Positions 1 to 10,156 of a DNA stretch of 64,000 nt are shown one piece after another. The notes beneath the pieces are model-generated. The model was not told the DNA's origin, did no database searches, and was given only the letters and a program-made list of their open reading frames with translations. Origin of the DNA: Ryuthela nishihirai (lineage: Eukaryota; Arthropoda; Arachnida; Araneae; Heptathelidae); contig JAWZYU010000007.1 of NCBI GenBank assembly GCA_038380435.1, forward strand, positions 22,051,001 to 22,115,000, read 5' to 3'. Both the position numbers and the translations under genes were made by a program. The stretch's first letter is position 1, and the number at the start of each line of letters is the position of its first letter.

Positions 1-249
1 AAGGAAGGGGATAAATGCACAACTCTTGCGATTCACTTCGTGGAGGAAGATTAATTTGTCTACCTAATTAATATTCACCTATTTTCCAGGTGAAACAACA
101 GATTCGTGGATTTTTACGCACGTGCTTACGTGTGCTTCAGATGTGCTGTGCTAAACGTCGTGTAGGAAGATGAAATAAACGAATAAATAAATCCACCATG
201 ACGACACTGTTTATTTACATTCACACATACATAGTATATTTACGTAATG
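1..249. other. unannotated flank
   Basis: AT-rich sequence with no recognisable protein similarity, tRNA-like head or tandem structure. It may include the end of the Tc1-like element to its right, but I could not identify a terminal inverted repeat. Confidence 0.3.
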
Positions 250-900
250 GGAATGTGCTCGATTCTGTGGGCCTTAGTTGCGCTCAAATTCTCATAGAAG
301 TTAAATGTTTTGTCGACGTTCTTGTGGTTTTCTCCAACTTGGCAAGCTGTATCCTTCGCTTCTTGTGGTTTACCTCACATAGCACACTCCCATTGGCGTA
401 ATAGAGTTGAAACCATGGTTTGTCAGACCAGATGTCGTGTTTCCAGTCCTCTGCACATCATTTGTGATAGGCCTTTGCAAACTTCCATCTGATCTTTCGG
501 TGCCTTGCAGTCAAGAAGGGGACACAATGTGGACGTCGACTGCCATAGTCTATATTTTCCATGGTATCATCGACAGTCTTTGTGCATAAGCTTGTGGACA
601 TGCCCTCATTCAATTCCGACGTTATTTGTTCCCTGGTAGCCGTAAGATTCCTTGTAATGATGCAGGACAGTCAACGCTCACCTCAAGAGTCAATTGCACG
701 TTTACATCCACATTTCTCCCACCGGTTCGAAGTTTTGCCACATTTCAAATAGTCTTGGTATACAGATACGATAGTATGTCGTGAAAATCCAACAGTTCAG
801 CAGTTGCGGTGATTTAACAACTGGCTTTCCTCGCTTCTACTATCTGGCCACAGTCAAACATCGCTGCCTTTACCTATGATTACTATTTCATGACTGGTTT
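250..900 (-). pseudogene. Tc1-like transposase pseudogene
   Basis: Read on the minus strand, the conceptual translation runs from a helix-turn-helix-like stretch (SRHTIVSVYQDYLK, near 790-740), through a linker with ITRNLTATREQITSELN and YGSRRPHCVPFLTARHRK, into the start of the catalytic domain, EDWKHDIWSDKPWFQL (near 440-400). The last segment matches the Tc1-family DW..V.WSDESRF block containing the first catalytic Asp. The frame is broken by several stop codons and shifts, and the later catalytic residues are not recovered, so the copy is dead. Tc1 transposases cut and paste DNA at TA sites. Assignment to the Tc1/mariner superfamily is fairly secure; the family and exact ends are not. Confidence 0.65.
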
Positions 901-1019
901 CCAATGCGTAGAGACTTGTTCTATTTAAAGGCATTGTCAGTTTCAGTGTTCCATGTGACTGGACGCGATACTTTTGCTTTGCATATTTTTATTGGGGTGT
1001 TATAATAATTTGTCAATTC

Positions 1020-1685
1020 AGTGTATATAGACGATTGCGAGTGACTGACGGCTGACAGAGGATTATGCTAACTCTAAGTATGATGCGGAAATGGTATAGT
1101 TATGAAAATTTGCACCTAGGGGTATCTGGGTCGTAGATCTCGGGAAAAATCCGAAAATTAAGCTCGATATTCCTTTAAGGTCAAATGGAGGTCACGTAGA
1201 GGTCAAACCATGATCTACGAGTGCTAGACAAGGGAAAATTGATGTCTGGGGATGTTTCGGATTGTAGATCTCAAAAACGTTACGAAATTTTGAATCCCGA
1301 GGGTCATTTTAGGTCAAGTTGAGATCTGTTGGTTCCTGGGGTTATTTTCAGTAGTAGATCTCGGAAACGTTGCGAAATTTTGGATACGGTGGGTCTCTCG
1401 AAGTCAAAGATCAAATATCGAGCTACTGATGTTGGAAAGCTGAAAATTGATTCCTGGGGGTATTTTGAGATCACGGAAATGTTGCGAAATTTTGATGCGA
1501 TTTGTCTTTCGAAGTCAAAGGTCAAATTCGATATGTCAGTGCTGGACAGCTCAAAATTGGTGAAGAGGGCTATTTCGGGTAATGCAACTCAGAAATGAGG
1601 GGAATTTTTAGATCTGGTGTCGCTTTCCAGGTCAATAGGGGTAGGAGTGACCAGTTAGAAATCAAGTGGATTGATTTCTAGTGTG
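1020..1685. repeat. unclassified interspersed repeat D, copy 1, with degenerate internal tandem units
   Basis: Contains recurring blocks such as GTAGATCTCGGAAACGTTGCG and GGTCAAATT, spaced roughly 90-115 bp apart. The same sequence, starting at AGACGATTGCGAGTGACTGA and ending near TGATTTCTA, occurs again at 37.86-39.26 kb, where two SINE-A copies interrupt it. That second copy shows it is a dispersed element of about 650 bp, not a purely local array. No coding similarity or terminal repeats were recognised. The open frame at 1329-1598 is just the tandem structure read through. Confidence 0.6.
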
Positions 1686-1984
1686 TACATATTTGTTTCT
1701 TAAATTATGTTCTATTTCTTAAATTAACTACTATTCATACCTGGGGCCAGTGTACCATACCGGGCTGCAAATTTGCCAATAAATTGACAAACGTAACTGC
1801 AATAACGTTAACCGGAGCGTCTCCGACCTACTTTTCAACACGACAATCTTCAATTACTTTTAAATGACATTAATGAGTAACAGCTAAGAGCAGAATACGA
1901 AGAAAAGGGCGGCAGATGTCCAAATTCGCTCTGGGTGGTAAAATAGATAGCGACAGCCGTGTCGTTATCTGTCTTAAATGTTAA
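1686..1984. other. unannotated stretch
   Basis: No gene, SINE head or repeat recognised. Sequence is mixed AT-rich with moderately GC-rich patches. Confidence 0.3.
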
Positions 1985-2440
1985 TAATAATTTATTCCAT
2001 GCAGGGAGTTACAGTAAAGCCGGGGCGGGGGTGGCTCAGTCGGTAACGCGCCAGGCTCGTAATCTGTAGTTCCCAGGTTCGAGTCCCAGCTGGGTCAGCG
2101 TTGAGATTTATCTCCGCCATGCCCACGGTCAGTAGGGGACACCGATGGGCTTGGAAAGGCCGCCGTCCGTCGGATGGGACGTTAAGCCGTGGCCCCGTGT
2201 GCGGGAGAGCCATACCCTGTGCACGTTAAAGAACACGCTGGATGGCCTTGACGGGAGGCTACCATCTGTCTCCCAACAGCTGTTCCAGTGGGTCCCCTCC
2301 TCCAACCTTCTCTGAGCCTTTGGGGTCCATGTGACCTGGCCATTTAGCCCATGGTGTGCAAAAAATTGCCGCTCAGAGGTAAAACAACCCAACCCAAATA
2401 CAGTAAAGCCAAGTTACAAGTAAAATGATAATATTAACCT
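1985..2440 (-). mobile_element. LINE-like 3' tail with (ATT)n, copy 1, split by SINE-A
   Basis: Reads AATAATAATTTATTCCATGC then GGGAGTTACAGTAAAGCC, is interrupted by a SINE-A, and resumes with AAGTTACAAG. The same motif recurs at 2662 and 51655. On the minus strand it ends ...GGAATAAATTATTATTATT, which is typical of a non-LTR element 3' end with a trinucleotide tail. No coding part is attached. Confidence 0.45.
2022..2398 (+). mobile_element. SINE-A, full length with small internal deletion
   Basis: Starts GGGGCGGGGGTGGCTCAG (A box) and carries GGTTCGAGTCCCAGC (B box) about 50 bp later, then the family body and tail GTAAAACAACCCAACCCAAA. It is flanked by an exact 12-bp TSD, TACAGTAAAGCC (2010-2021 and 2399-2410). 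A short piece after CTCCGC is missing relative to other copies. The anticodon-loop equivalent reads CTCGTAA, hence tRNA-Thr(CGT)-like. Confidence 0.9.
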
Positions 2441-2661
2441 GTTAAAAATTTATATTCTTAATAATAATATTACTAAGACAGATGAACGTGCTTCAATGAA
2501 CTCGTGATATGATGTATCGTTTTGAATCTCGTGTGTGCTTCAACGTGCGAATTACAGTAACAACGACTTGGAACCCTGATTTGACTAAAAGTATATTCAG
2601 TTGTGATTTCGCTTCTCAAAATGGCGACCACATGGCTTTGACTGGAGGAAACAGATATACA

Positions 2662-2725
2662 GTAATAATAATAATTTATTCCATTCCGGGGGTTACAGTA
2701 AAGCCAAGGTAAATGTAGTTTTAGA
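2662..2725 (-). mobile_element. LINE-like 3' tail with (ATT)n, copy 2
   Basis: AATAATAATAATTTATTCCA followed by GGGGGTTACAGTAAAGCCAA and GGTAAATGTAG, the same module as at 1985 and 51655. Past about 2720 it continues with ATATTAATTTAA, also shared with the 51.7 kb copy. Confidence 0.5.
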
Positions 2726-3180
2726 TATTAATTTAAATGTTCAAGTGGCTTGATGCCCCAATAATATTTGAGAAATTAAAAAGAAATATTAAAGACATTA
2801 CAAAAATGCAAACATGTTAACAGGAATTGCTTGATTATTTGATACAGATAAATAAAAAGACAAGAAGTTGCACAGACGAAGGCAAATACGTAATATGAAA
2901 TATGACAAGAAACGTAGTGAAATCAGTGGGAAGAAATAGAATATTTAAGACAAGAGAGAGTAATATTAAATGAATTAACAGGAGAAAAAGGATTGAGAAT
3001 AATCCACGAGTAGAGGTGAGGAGATATTGTTGGTCACACGTTTCAATATTCTAATAGGAGTAGAATAATATAGTTTTTGAAATTTGTTTTAGAATTTAAA
3101 GAAGTGATATTGCTCGGTAGAGAGTTCCAAGTTGAGGTTGTCTGAAAAGCAAAATGAATATACTTAGCTTCCTAACAGAT
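2726..3180. other. unannotated AT-rich stretch
   Basis: Strongly AT-rich, short open frames only, no recognised repeat or protein similarity. Confidence 0.3.
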
Positions 3181-3184
3181 GTGT

Positions 3185-3278
3185 AATAAATTCTCTTCTT
3201 CAACCTTCTCTGAATTCCTTTCGTCTTTGCGATCCTGCCATTTATCCCATTGTGATAAAAAAAAGTGCCGTTCAGAGG
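3185..3278 (+). mobile_element. SINE-A 3' fragment
   Basis: Diverged SINE-A tail half (CTTCAACCTTCTCTGAATTC ... AAGTGCCGTTCAGAGG). It abuts a second SINE-A in the opposite orientation, so the two tails face each other and form a 16-bp perfect stem (3263-3278 with 3292-3307). Confidence 0.7.
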
Positions 3279-3608
3279 GTTGGGTGTTTTACCTCTGAAC
3301 GGCACTTTTGTTGCACACAATGGTATAAGTGGCCAGGTCACAAAGGCCCCGATGGCTCAGAGAAGCTTGGGGGAAGGAGACTGCTGTTAGGAGACAGATG
3401 GTAGCTTCCGGTCAAGGCCATCCAATGTGTTCTTTAATGTATACAGGGTATGGTTCCCGCACAGGGAGCCATGGCTTTAGGTCCCATTTGACGGACGGCG
3501 GCCTTTTCAAGCCCATAGGTGACCCCTACTGACCGAGGGTAGGGCGAGGAGTTTTGCGGAGATAAATCTCAACGCTGGTCCAGCTGCGACTCGAATCTGG
3601 GAACCGCG
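3279..3608 (-). mobile_element. SINE-A, diverged, 5'-truncated
   Basis: Starts GTTGGGTGTTTTACCTCTGA and proceeds through the family body to GACTCGAATCTGGGAACCGC, ending within the tRNA-like head. No clear TSD was found. Confidence 0.75.
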
Positions 3609-4411
3609 ATGTTCAGAGGCAAAACAATTCAAACCACTGGACATAACTGTGTCAAATTGGTAAAACATGTAAAAATTAAACATCCCTACGTTGTTATGAA
3701 GTATCAAACGTCGAAAATAAAACTCAATATATGAAAAAAAAAATTGCAATAAAACCCAAGCAAGCAATCGCAAAAAGCTCGAGCGCGACAGAAAGACTGG
3801 AAGTGGGGGAGGGGGGTAAGATTCAACAAATCACGCGCAACAGTGTACTCTGTCACGGTCTCATTCGTGCATGACTCTATAATCCGTGCAAAGCTCGCGT
3901 GCCAACAAAACAATTCAGTGTATCGCTAACAACAGATTTGGCGGTGGGAGTTTACTAAATTGACGATACAGTGAACTAGTTCGGCGACAGAAATCAACTT
4001 TTTTCCCCCTTATCCCCTTCCCCGATTCGCATGTCTACACGCATGTGTATGCCCCGATGCATGGTACTCACGACACAATTAATGCTTGTATAACAGCAGG
4101 GAGAAGCTCAGTCAATAATCACGTTTGCGCAAACTGTGCGTTATTGGATTAATCGCTGATTGGAGGAGAGGCGGATAGGCAAATACCAGGACTGAATGCG
4201 CAACGAAAGATCAATAGAATTATTGCTTTTAGGGGGGGGGGGGGAATTACTCCAGACGACATTGCCACTGCACTGTTTTCCTATCAAACAGCAGGACCGT
4301 TTCTATATCTATTTTCTAATCTAATACAATTATTAATCGTTCATTATGCTTTATTTGGTGTACATAATGTAATAACAATTTTTATGGGTTCATTATGGCG
4401 TGTGCTTAGTA
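3609..4411. other. unannotated stretch
   Basis: Moderately GC-rich in places, with a 13-base G run near 4231. Minus-strand short frames overlap here but none resembles a known protein. No SINE or tandem repeat recognised. Confidence 0.3.
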
Positions 4412-5127
4412 GTTGGGTTGTTTTTACCTTTGAGCAGCCGCCCTGCCCACGATCAGTAGGGGACACCGATGGGCTTGGAAAGGCCGCCGTCCGTCGGATG
4501 GGACGTTAAGACGTGGCCCCGTGTGCGGGAGAGCCATACCCTGTGCACGTTAAATAACACGCTGGATGGCCTTGACGGGAGGCTACCATCTGTCTCCCAA
4601 CAGCTGTTCCAGTGGGTCCCCTCCCCCAACCTTCTCTGAGCCTTCGGGGTCCATGTGACCTGGCCATTTAGACCATGGTGTGCAAAAAAGTGCCACTCAG
4701 AGGTAAAACAACCCAACCCTTTGAGCAGCAATTTTTTTGCCCACAATGGGCTAAATGGCCAAGTCGCAAGGACCCCAAGGGCACAGAGAAGGTTGGAAGA
4801 AGGGGACCCAATGGACAGCTGTTAGGAGACAGATGATAGATTCTTTAACGTGGTTTTAATCTGACTCTCCTGCACACTGAACCTCGGCTTAACATTTCAT
4901 CCGACAGATGGTGGCCTTTCCGAAATCATCGGTTTGCCTTTGTGGAAAAAAAAATCTCAACATTGGCAGAATTAGGTTAATTGGATGGAGTTTTATGCAG
5001 CAAGAGCAACTAAGTCCATTTTCGCCAAATAAGGTGTAATTGTAAGAGGAAACAAGTGTGACTCGAACCTGGGAACTGCAGATTACGAGCGTGGGGAGCT
5101 ACTGATTGAGCCACCTCGATCCCAGTG
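4412..5127 (-). mobile_element. SINE-A (older host copy), split by a younger SINE-A
   Basis: The tail end lies at 4412-4438 (GTTGGGTTGTTTTTACC...). The body resumes at 4730 with AATTTTTTTGCCCACAATGG and continues, diverged, to ACTCGAACCTGGGAACTGCA and GAGCCACCTCGATCCC near 5127. Unrelated sequence sits near 4970-5045. A 5'-truncated SINE-A of opposite strand occupies 4439-4717. Confidence 0.75.
4439..4717 (+). mobile_element. SINE-A, 5'-truncated, nested in an older SINE-A
   Basis: Begins at CGCCCTGCCCACGATCAG, so it lacks the whole tRNA head, and ends GTAAAACAACCCAAC. Flanked by the exact 12-bp duplication CCTTTGAGCAGC (4427-4438 and 4718-4729), which is itself sequence of the host SINE-A. 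Confidence 0.9.
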
Positions 5128-5261
5128 GTGTATGTTCTGAAAGTGGCAAGGTGGGCGAAAAAAAAATGTAACATTTTCATCAAGGTTAGATTTTGAAAAT
5201 TCCGTATATGACATATTAAAAGCCAGTGACTATATGGCCATTGAATTGTTAGAGGACATAC

Positions 5262-6395
5262 ATACAAAATCCTCATGAAGCCATGGGCTTCGGATGTTCA
5301 ACCAGATTGTGTAATTTTTTTCTCTAGACGTGTCTCTTTTGAGCTACAGCTGCTGCATTTGGCCACTCTAGGCCAATTCTAGCAAGGTCCTGTTTGACAT
5401 TGTCAGTCCATCGCAACCTAGGTCTCTTTTTCTGATACTCTTAGGCACACTGTTCATAATCCTCTTTGCCACTCTGCAGCTATGCATACGGGCAACATGG
5501 CCAAACCAATGCAGTCTCTCTCTGCACAATATGTTGCTCAAAAGAGGTTGATGAATCCTTTTTCTAACCTCATCATTACTTACAAAGTCAAACCACCTAA
5601 TGCCCAAGATACTGCGTAAGCATCTAAAATCAAAGGCATCAAGTTTCTTGTTATCCTGCTTACAAAGGGTCCATGTTTGGCTACCATAACTAACCTTAGA
5701 AAGAACCAATCTAATATACAGCCATTCAAAGCAACTGAAGAACTATCTGCCTGACCAATTTTTAACACTTTAGTTTTTTCTCTGCTTATCACCAAACCTA
5801 CTCTATTCTCATCAACAGCCCTAATGAAAGAATTCATCTCATCAACATCAGTAGCCAAAAGGACCAAATCATCTGCATAATCTAAATCAGAAATTCTGAA
5901 ATCTCTAGACCATTTAAGGCCAAAATCTTTCCCTTGAAAAGAATTTAGCATTACATAATCAATAACTAACCTAAAGAGAAAAGGAGACAAACTGCACCCC
6001 TTGTCTAACTCCACTAGCAATGCTAAACCAATAGCTGCAAGATGTACCAACTCTCACACACGACTCAGTGTTATTATAGAGAGCTCTCATTACACTAACT
6101 AACTTATCAGGTATTCCATATGATCTAACAATCAACGACAAATTATGTCGATCAACAGAGTTAAAAGCCTTTTTAAAATCCATAAAGCTAGCAACCATAG
6201 GTTTCTGAAACTCTAAACATTTCTCAAGAATCTGCCTAAGTGAAAATATTTGTCAATACATCCCCTACCACTTCTGAATACACACTGTTCATCACGCAGT
6301 TGTCCATCAACCAAATTCTTAATTCTATTAAGTATAATCGTACAAAGAACTTTAAATATTAAACTAATATTCAAAGCAGGATTGTTATTCATATA
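5262..6395 (-). mobile_element. RTE-like LINE, 3' part with decayed reverse transcriptase
   Basis: Minus-strand translation gives an ordered non-LTR reverse transcriptase: an upstream block with FRSGRGCID (near 6290-6270), the catalytic block SFMDFKKAFNSVDR (near 6190-6150), SGVRQGVQ (near 6010), the YADDLVLLATD active-site motif (near 5880) and the C-terminal QTWTLCKQDNKKLDAFD and RERLHWFGHVARM blocks (5700-5480). Frameshifts and stops break it. The 3' terminus reads CCATGGCTTCATGAGGATTTTGTATG when split across its last 26 bases, the same end as the copy at 31.16 kb. The GHVARM-type C-terminus fits RTE-like or related clades; clade is inferred. Confidence 0.8.
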
Positions 6396-6895
6396 TCATG
6401 AAATTACTCCAATACTTTTAGTAATATAGCATATGAAAAGAAAACTGGAATAAATGCTCGTTTTTAGATTTATAAAGAAAACCATCCGCTTTTAGCTATT
6501 TTTTTCTCTAGAGTCTAAAAGTAACTATTTAAATCGAGTTTTTCAAAGTATGTGTCGGGACCTCAAGTGGCCCGCAAACGTTTTGAAAGGGCCTCAGATG
6601 GTGACGTGCTTTGAAAATATATTTGGGGAAGGGAAGTTTTTTCTCCAAAAGATTGGGAAAAAGATAAGTAAATATTCAAAAAATAACTAATAAGAAATAA
6701 AATAACGCCAACTTATTTTTAACGTAGCTACTGAGTAAAATTCACAATTCTCAAAGAGATTTCCATTCTTTTACAAATATGGTATGTAAATTTTTTCTGG
6801 AACTCATATTTTGAGGTGGGGTTTGGGAAGCTTAATACACCAATGGCTGCAGCGTATTCTATTGGTTATGTCTTTGAATATTCGTGCTGTAAGTA
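6396..6895. other. unannotated AT-rich stretch
   Basis: No protein similarity or dispersed repeat recognised; strongly AT-rich. Confidence 0.3.
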
Positions 6896-6960
6896 AAAGA
6901 ATAAAATAAAGATATTTATCGAGTCCCAGCTGGACTCGATAAATATCTTTAATTTATTCC
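6896..6960. repeat. near-perfect hairpin (inverted repeat)
   Basis: AAAGATATTTATCGAGTCC (6908-6926) and its exact complement (6932-6950) flank the 5-base loop CAGCT. Pairing extends outward with one extra base to about 30 bp per arm. The loop region CGAGTCCCAGCTGG resembles the SINE-A B-box region, suggesting a fold-back or template-switch scar. Confidence 0.8.
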
Positions 6961-7790
6961 AAAAAAAAAAAAAACAAGAATTTTTTTTGGAAAAGAGCAT
7001 AAAAATATTCTTACCTAACTAAAAAGAATTAACAGAAACGTAATTAGCTCATTGTTCACATTAAATGTCGAAATTATTAAAAGTTTTGCAATTTACTAAT
7101 ATGTAATTTATAAATACATATTTTATATATATATATTTATTTTTGTTTGTTTCTTCAAGGTTTATTATAACTTCAACTCCATTTAATGAACGTTGAAAGG
7201 AACCAATTTTTTTATTACCAATTTTGAAATCAAAGTCGTTTACCTACAGATCAGGTAAAAATATAATAAACTATATAAAATGTATGAATAGTAAATTTTT
7301 GTTTTATATTTAATCTATCTATGTTGTCATTCTGGATTTTTCAGTGTCAAAGGGACTCAGAAAATGCTATTTTTTTTTTTTCTTGGGGTGGGGGGGCACC
7401 ACTAAAACGTAAGAAAAACCTGCAATTAAATAAGATAATGATTAAAAACCAAGCTTATTTTTTTAAATTTTCATTTTTTTTTCTATTTCTAGATGAATTA
7501 GAATGACCGAATTGACATCCATGTCCACATTAAATTAAGCTGCAGAGGAAATAAGATTACACTTAAATCTCTTTCTATTCACTTTCGTTTATCAAAGTAC
7601 CAAAAGTTATTAAAAATACTAATACAAAATCGAATTTGCGTTTTCACTAACATAACATGGAAATATTTCCAGTTTTTCCTCCTATTTCTGAACATTTGAA
7701 ACAACTGCTTAAAAAAAAGTTTTGTAATATTAAAATAATCGTTATAATTCTCTGACCAAAGAGGGAAAATACCTCTTTCTCTCATACAGT
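6961..7790. other. unannotated AT-rich stretch
   Basis: Poly-A and poly-T runs, (TA)n near 7120 and a short G run near 7390. No coding or repeat family recognised. Confidence 0.3.
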
Positions 7791-8340
7791 CTCATCCATC
7801 GTGGAACGAACCACTGACTGTCTTTTCCAACTGAGCCACATTATGGACAACACTGAAGTGAACATACAGAAGTCATCTACAGACACATGAAACGCTTGGA
7901 GTAACTCTACCCATCACTACCATTGTTGCTCAGCTACCGCATCAGTGGACGCATCTTCTGCTCAGCATCCCGACCGACATCCCCTCTCTCCATAGTACAT
8001 CCTTTTCTGACAACCCAACCCGGCGACGACCTCTTCCGGTCAACGGAGGTCACCCTAAGCTCTCCCCCATGATCATCCCTCTTTACCAAGAGGGAAGAGT
8101 GTGGCCTTGCCTTTATGCTGGACTCTCAGGAAGTTCTGCCATTAGTCTGTCCAGAGAGCTCTGCTTTGTCACCAAAGAGTTGGTGCGATTCCTGTTCCCT
8201 TCTGCTCGTATACGGTTAAATGGAAACAGAGTTTACCGAAACAGCAACATTGCGTTGTGTTCCTGTCGACGAGTACGGGGTCAATAAACTCTGGTCCTCT
8301 CTATACACAGGGTGTAACATAAGTTCATGGCAGAAATTAA
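7791..8340 (+). other. GC-richer block of unknown nature, possible solo LTR
   Basis: Distinctly richer in C and G than both flanks. It ends with GGGGTCAATAAACTCTGGTC, a polyadenylation-signal-like AATAAA followed by a pyrimidine-rich stretch. This would fit an LTR R region, but I could not find matching TG/CA ends or a TSD, so the LTR idea is a guess. Confidence 0.2.
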
Positions 8341-8865
8341 GGGGTGTATTCTAGGGTTCCAAAGAAGGAAAAAAACCTACAAAAGTACCTTTGAAGTTAT
8401 GATCGTCTAACGATTGTGATGTACATGAAATGCTGCTGGATTGCTTTCTGTGCATTTATTCAAAAAGGTTTGGTGCGTAAAATAGACATTCTAGACCCGC
8501 AGAATTGAGATAAACTATTGAAACTATTTCCAGGATTATTTTAAGGTGTTCGATAATCATTATGACATCGAGCAGAGACATGAATCAACGTTTAATGATA
8601 CTATTTCGAATAAGTGTTGTAACCTAACGTGTATGCCACAACTTCAAAATAAAATTTCGAGACATAGGGTATTTTTTTCTTTGAACACTATTTTATTATT
8701 TCTGGACACTAAAATACGTCTGAATTTGTTCCGCGCAATTATATTACACTCTGTAAAAACCAATAAGTCGCAATTCAAAATATTACTATTGCATCATTAA
8801 TCAAAATAAATCACAAAATGAATGCTTCCATATATGATAGACCAAAATATTATTAGTAGACTGTA
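8341..8865. other. unannotated AT-rich stretch
   Basis: No recognised gene or repeat. Confidence 0.3.
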
Positions 8866-9100
8866 GACACAAATATTACTGGTAAAGACAAAAATATTAC
8901 TGGCAAAGACAAAAATATTACTGGTAAAGACAAAAATATTACTGGTAAAGACAAAAATATTACTGGTAAAGACAAAAATATTACTGGTGAATAAACACAA
9001 AACATTATTGATGAATTAGGACAAAATATTACTCGTGAATAAAAGCAATATTACTGGTGAATAAAGACAAAAAAATTACTAATGGATCACAGAACAAAAT
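8866..9100. repeat. 21-bp minisatellite
   Basis: Unit ATTACTGGTAAAGACAAAAA plus T, about six good copies from 8875 to 8985, then degenerate units to about 9100. Related ACAAAATACTA motifs recur at 9520-9545 and 9890-9980. Since 21 is a multiple of three, the minus-strand frame (FTSNIFV repeated) is open; I do not regard it as coding. Confidence 0.85.
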
Positions 9101-9123
9101 ACTTAAAAAAAAAAAAAAAACTC

Positions 9124-9511
9124 GGGCGGGGGTGGCTCAGTCGGTAGCGCGCCAGGCTCGTAATCTGTAGTTCCCAGGTACGAGTCCCAGCTGGGTCAGC
9201 GTTGAGATTTATCTCCGCAAAATTCCCCGCCCTGCCCACGGTGAGTAGGGGGCACCGATGAGCTTGGAAAAACCGCCGTCCGTCGGATGGGACGTTAAGC
9301 CGTGGCCCCGTGTGCGGGAGAGACATATCTTGTGCACGTTAAAGAACACACTGGATGGCTTTGACGGGAGGCTACCATCTGTCTCCCAACAGCTGTTCCA
9401 GTGGGTCTCCTCCCCCAACCTTCTCTGAGCCTTCGGGGTCCATGTGACCTGGCCATTTAGCCCATGGTGTGCAAAAAAGTGCCGCTCAGAGGTAAAACAA
9501 CCCAACCCAAC
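9124..9511 (+). mobile_element. SINE-A, full length
   Basis: GGGCGGGGGTGGCTCAG head to GTAAAACAACCCAACCCAAC tail, close to the family consensus. AAAAAAACTC flanks both sides, the left copy extended by a longer A run, so the TSD length is ambiguous here. Confidence 0.9.
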
Positions 9512-9659
9512 TAAAAAAACTCAGAACAAAATACTAATGGAGATTCATGCAATAACACACTAGAGGGATTCACGCAAAAAAAAATTATTCCCAGTGGATT
9601 GTGGGCCAATCATACTATCGTACGAGGGGATTCAAAAAATTCTTGACATGCATCTACAG

Positions 9660-9887
9660 AACTTAAAACCATGCACTTACCTCAACAAAACTTTTACTGT
9701 CCTTCAAAGTAACTCCCTCCAGCATTATGCAAAGTTGTAGGCATCTGTGCGAATTCTGGAACGCTTGGGGGTACTCCTGTTGGGGAATACTCCGCAACGC
9801 TGAATGAATGCATTTTGCAAAGTCTTGCATCCTCGAATGATGACCATTTTTGTCGCACCAAAACACTATTAATGAAATGCAGACCAA
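9660..9887 (-). pseudogene. mariner-like transposase C-terminal fragment
   Basis: The minus-strand frame contains KCIHSALRSIPQQEYPQAFQ followed by a Cys-containing LQLCIMLEGVTL. This resembles the C-terminal ALK.IP...F...W..R...C...G..F pattern of mariner transposases. The catalytic D,D34D region is absent. It is a short remnant, and the assignment rests on pattern resemblance only. Confidence 0.45.
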
Positions 9888-9975
9888 AATTCTACTACTG
9901 AAACATAGACCAAAATACTAGTAGAGAATCTCAGACCAAAATGCTGGTAACGGATCCTTGAACAAAATATTATAG

Positions 9976-10130
9976 GTTTGGTTGTTTTATTTCTGAGCGA
10001 CACGTCTTTGAACACAATGGGCAAAACGACTAGGTCACAAGGATCACAAAGGGCGCAGAGAAGACTGAGGAAGGGCATCTAATGGAGAGTTGTTAGGAAA
10101 CAGAAGACAGCCTTTCTCTCGGAGGGCAAG
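9976..10130 (-). mobile_element. SINE-A fragment, old
   Basis: GGTTTGGTTGTTTTATTTCT onward matches the SINE-A 3' half with many substitutions, ending around GGAAACAGAAGACAGC. No TSD. Confidence 0.6.
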
Positions 10131-10156
10131 CAGAAGTTAGCGAAGATAAATCTGAT

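Noticed and set aside
2129..2392. Recurrent 87-codon frame starting MGCFTSERHFFAHHGLNGQV, present over ten times
   Set aside because: It coincides exactly with SINE-A in each case, on the strand opposite to the tRNA head, and is shared by all full-length copies. It is a by-product of the SINE sequence.
7791..8340. Retroviral or gypsy-type LTR
   Set aside because: AATAAA and base composition alone are not enough; no TG...CA ends, primer-binding site, polypurine tract or TSD was found, so it is kept only as an unexplained block.
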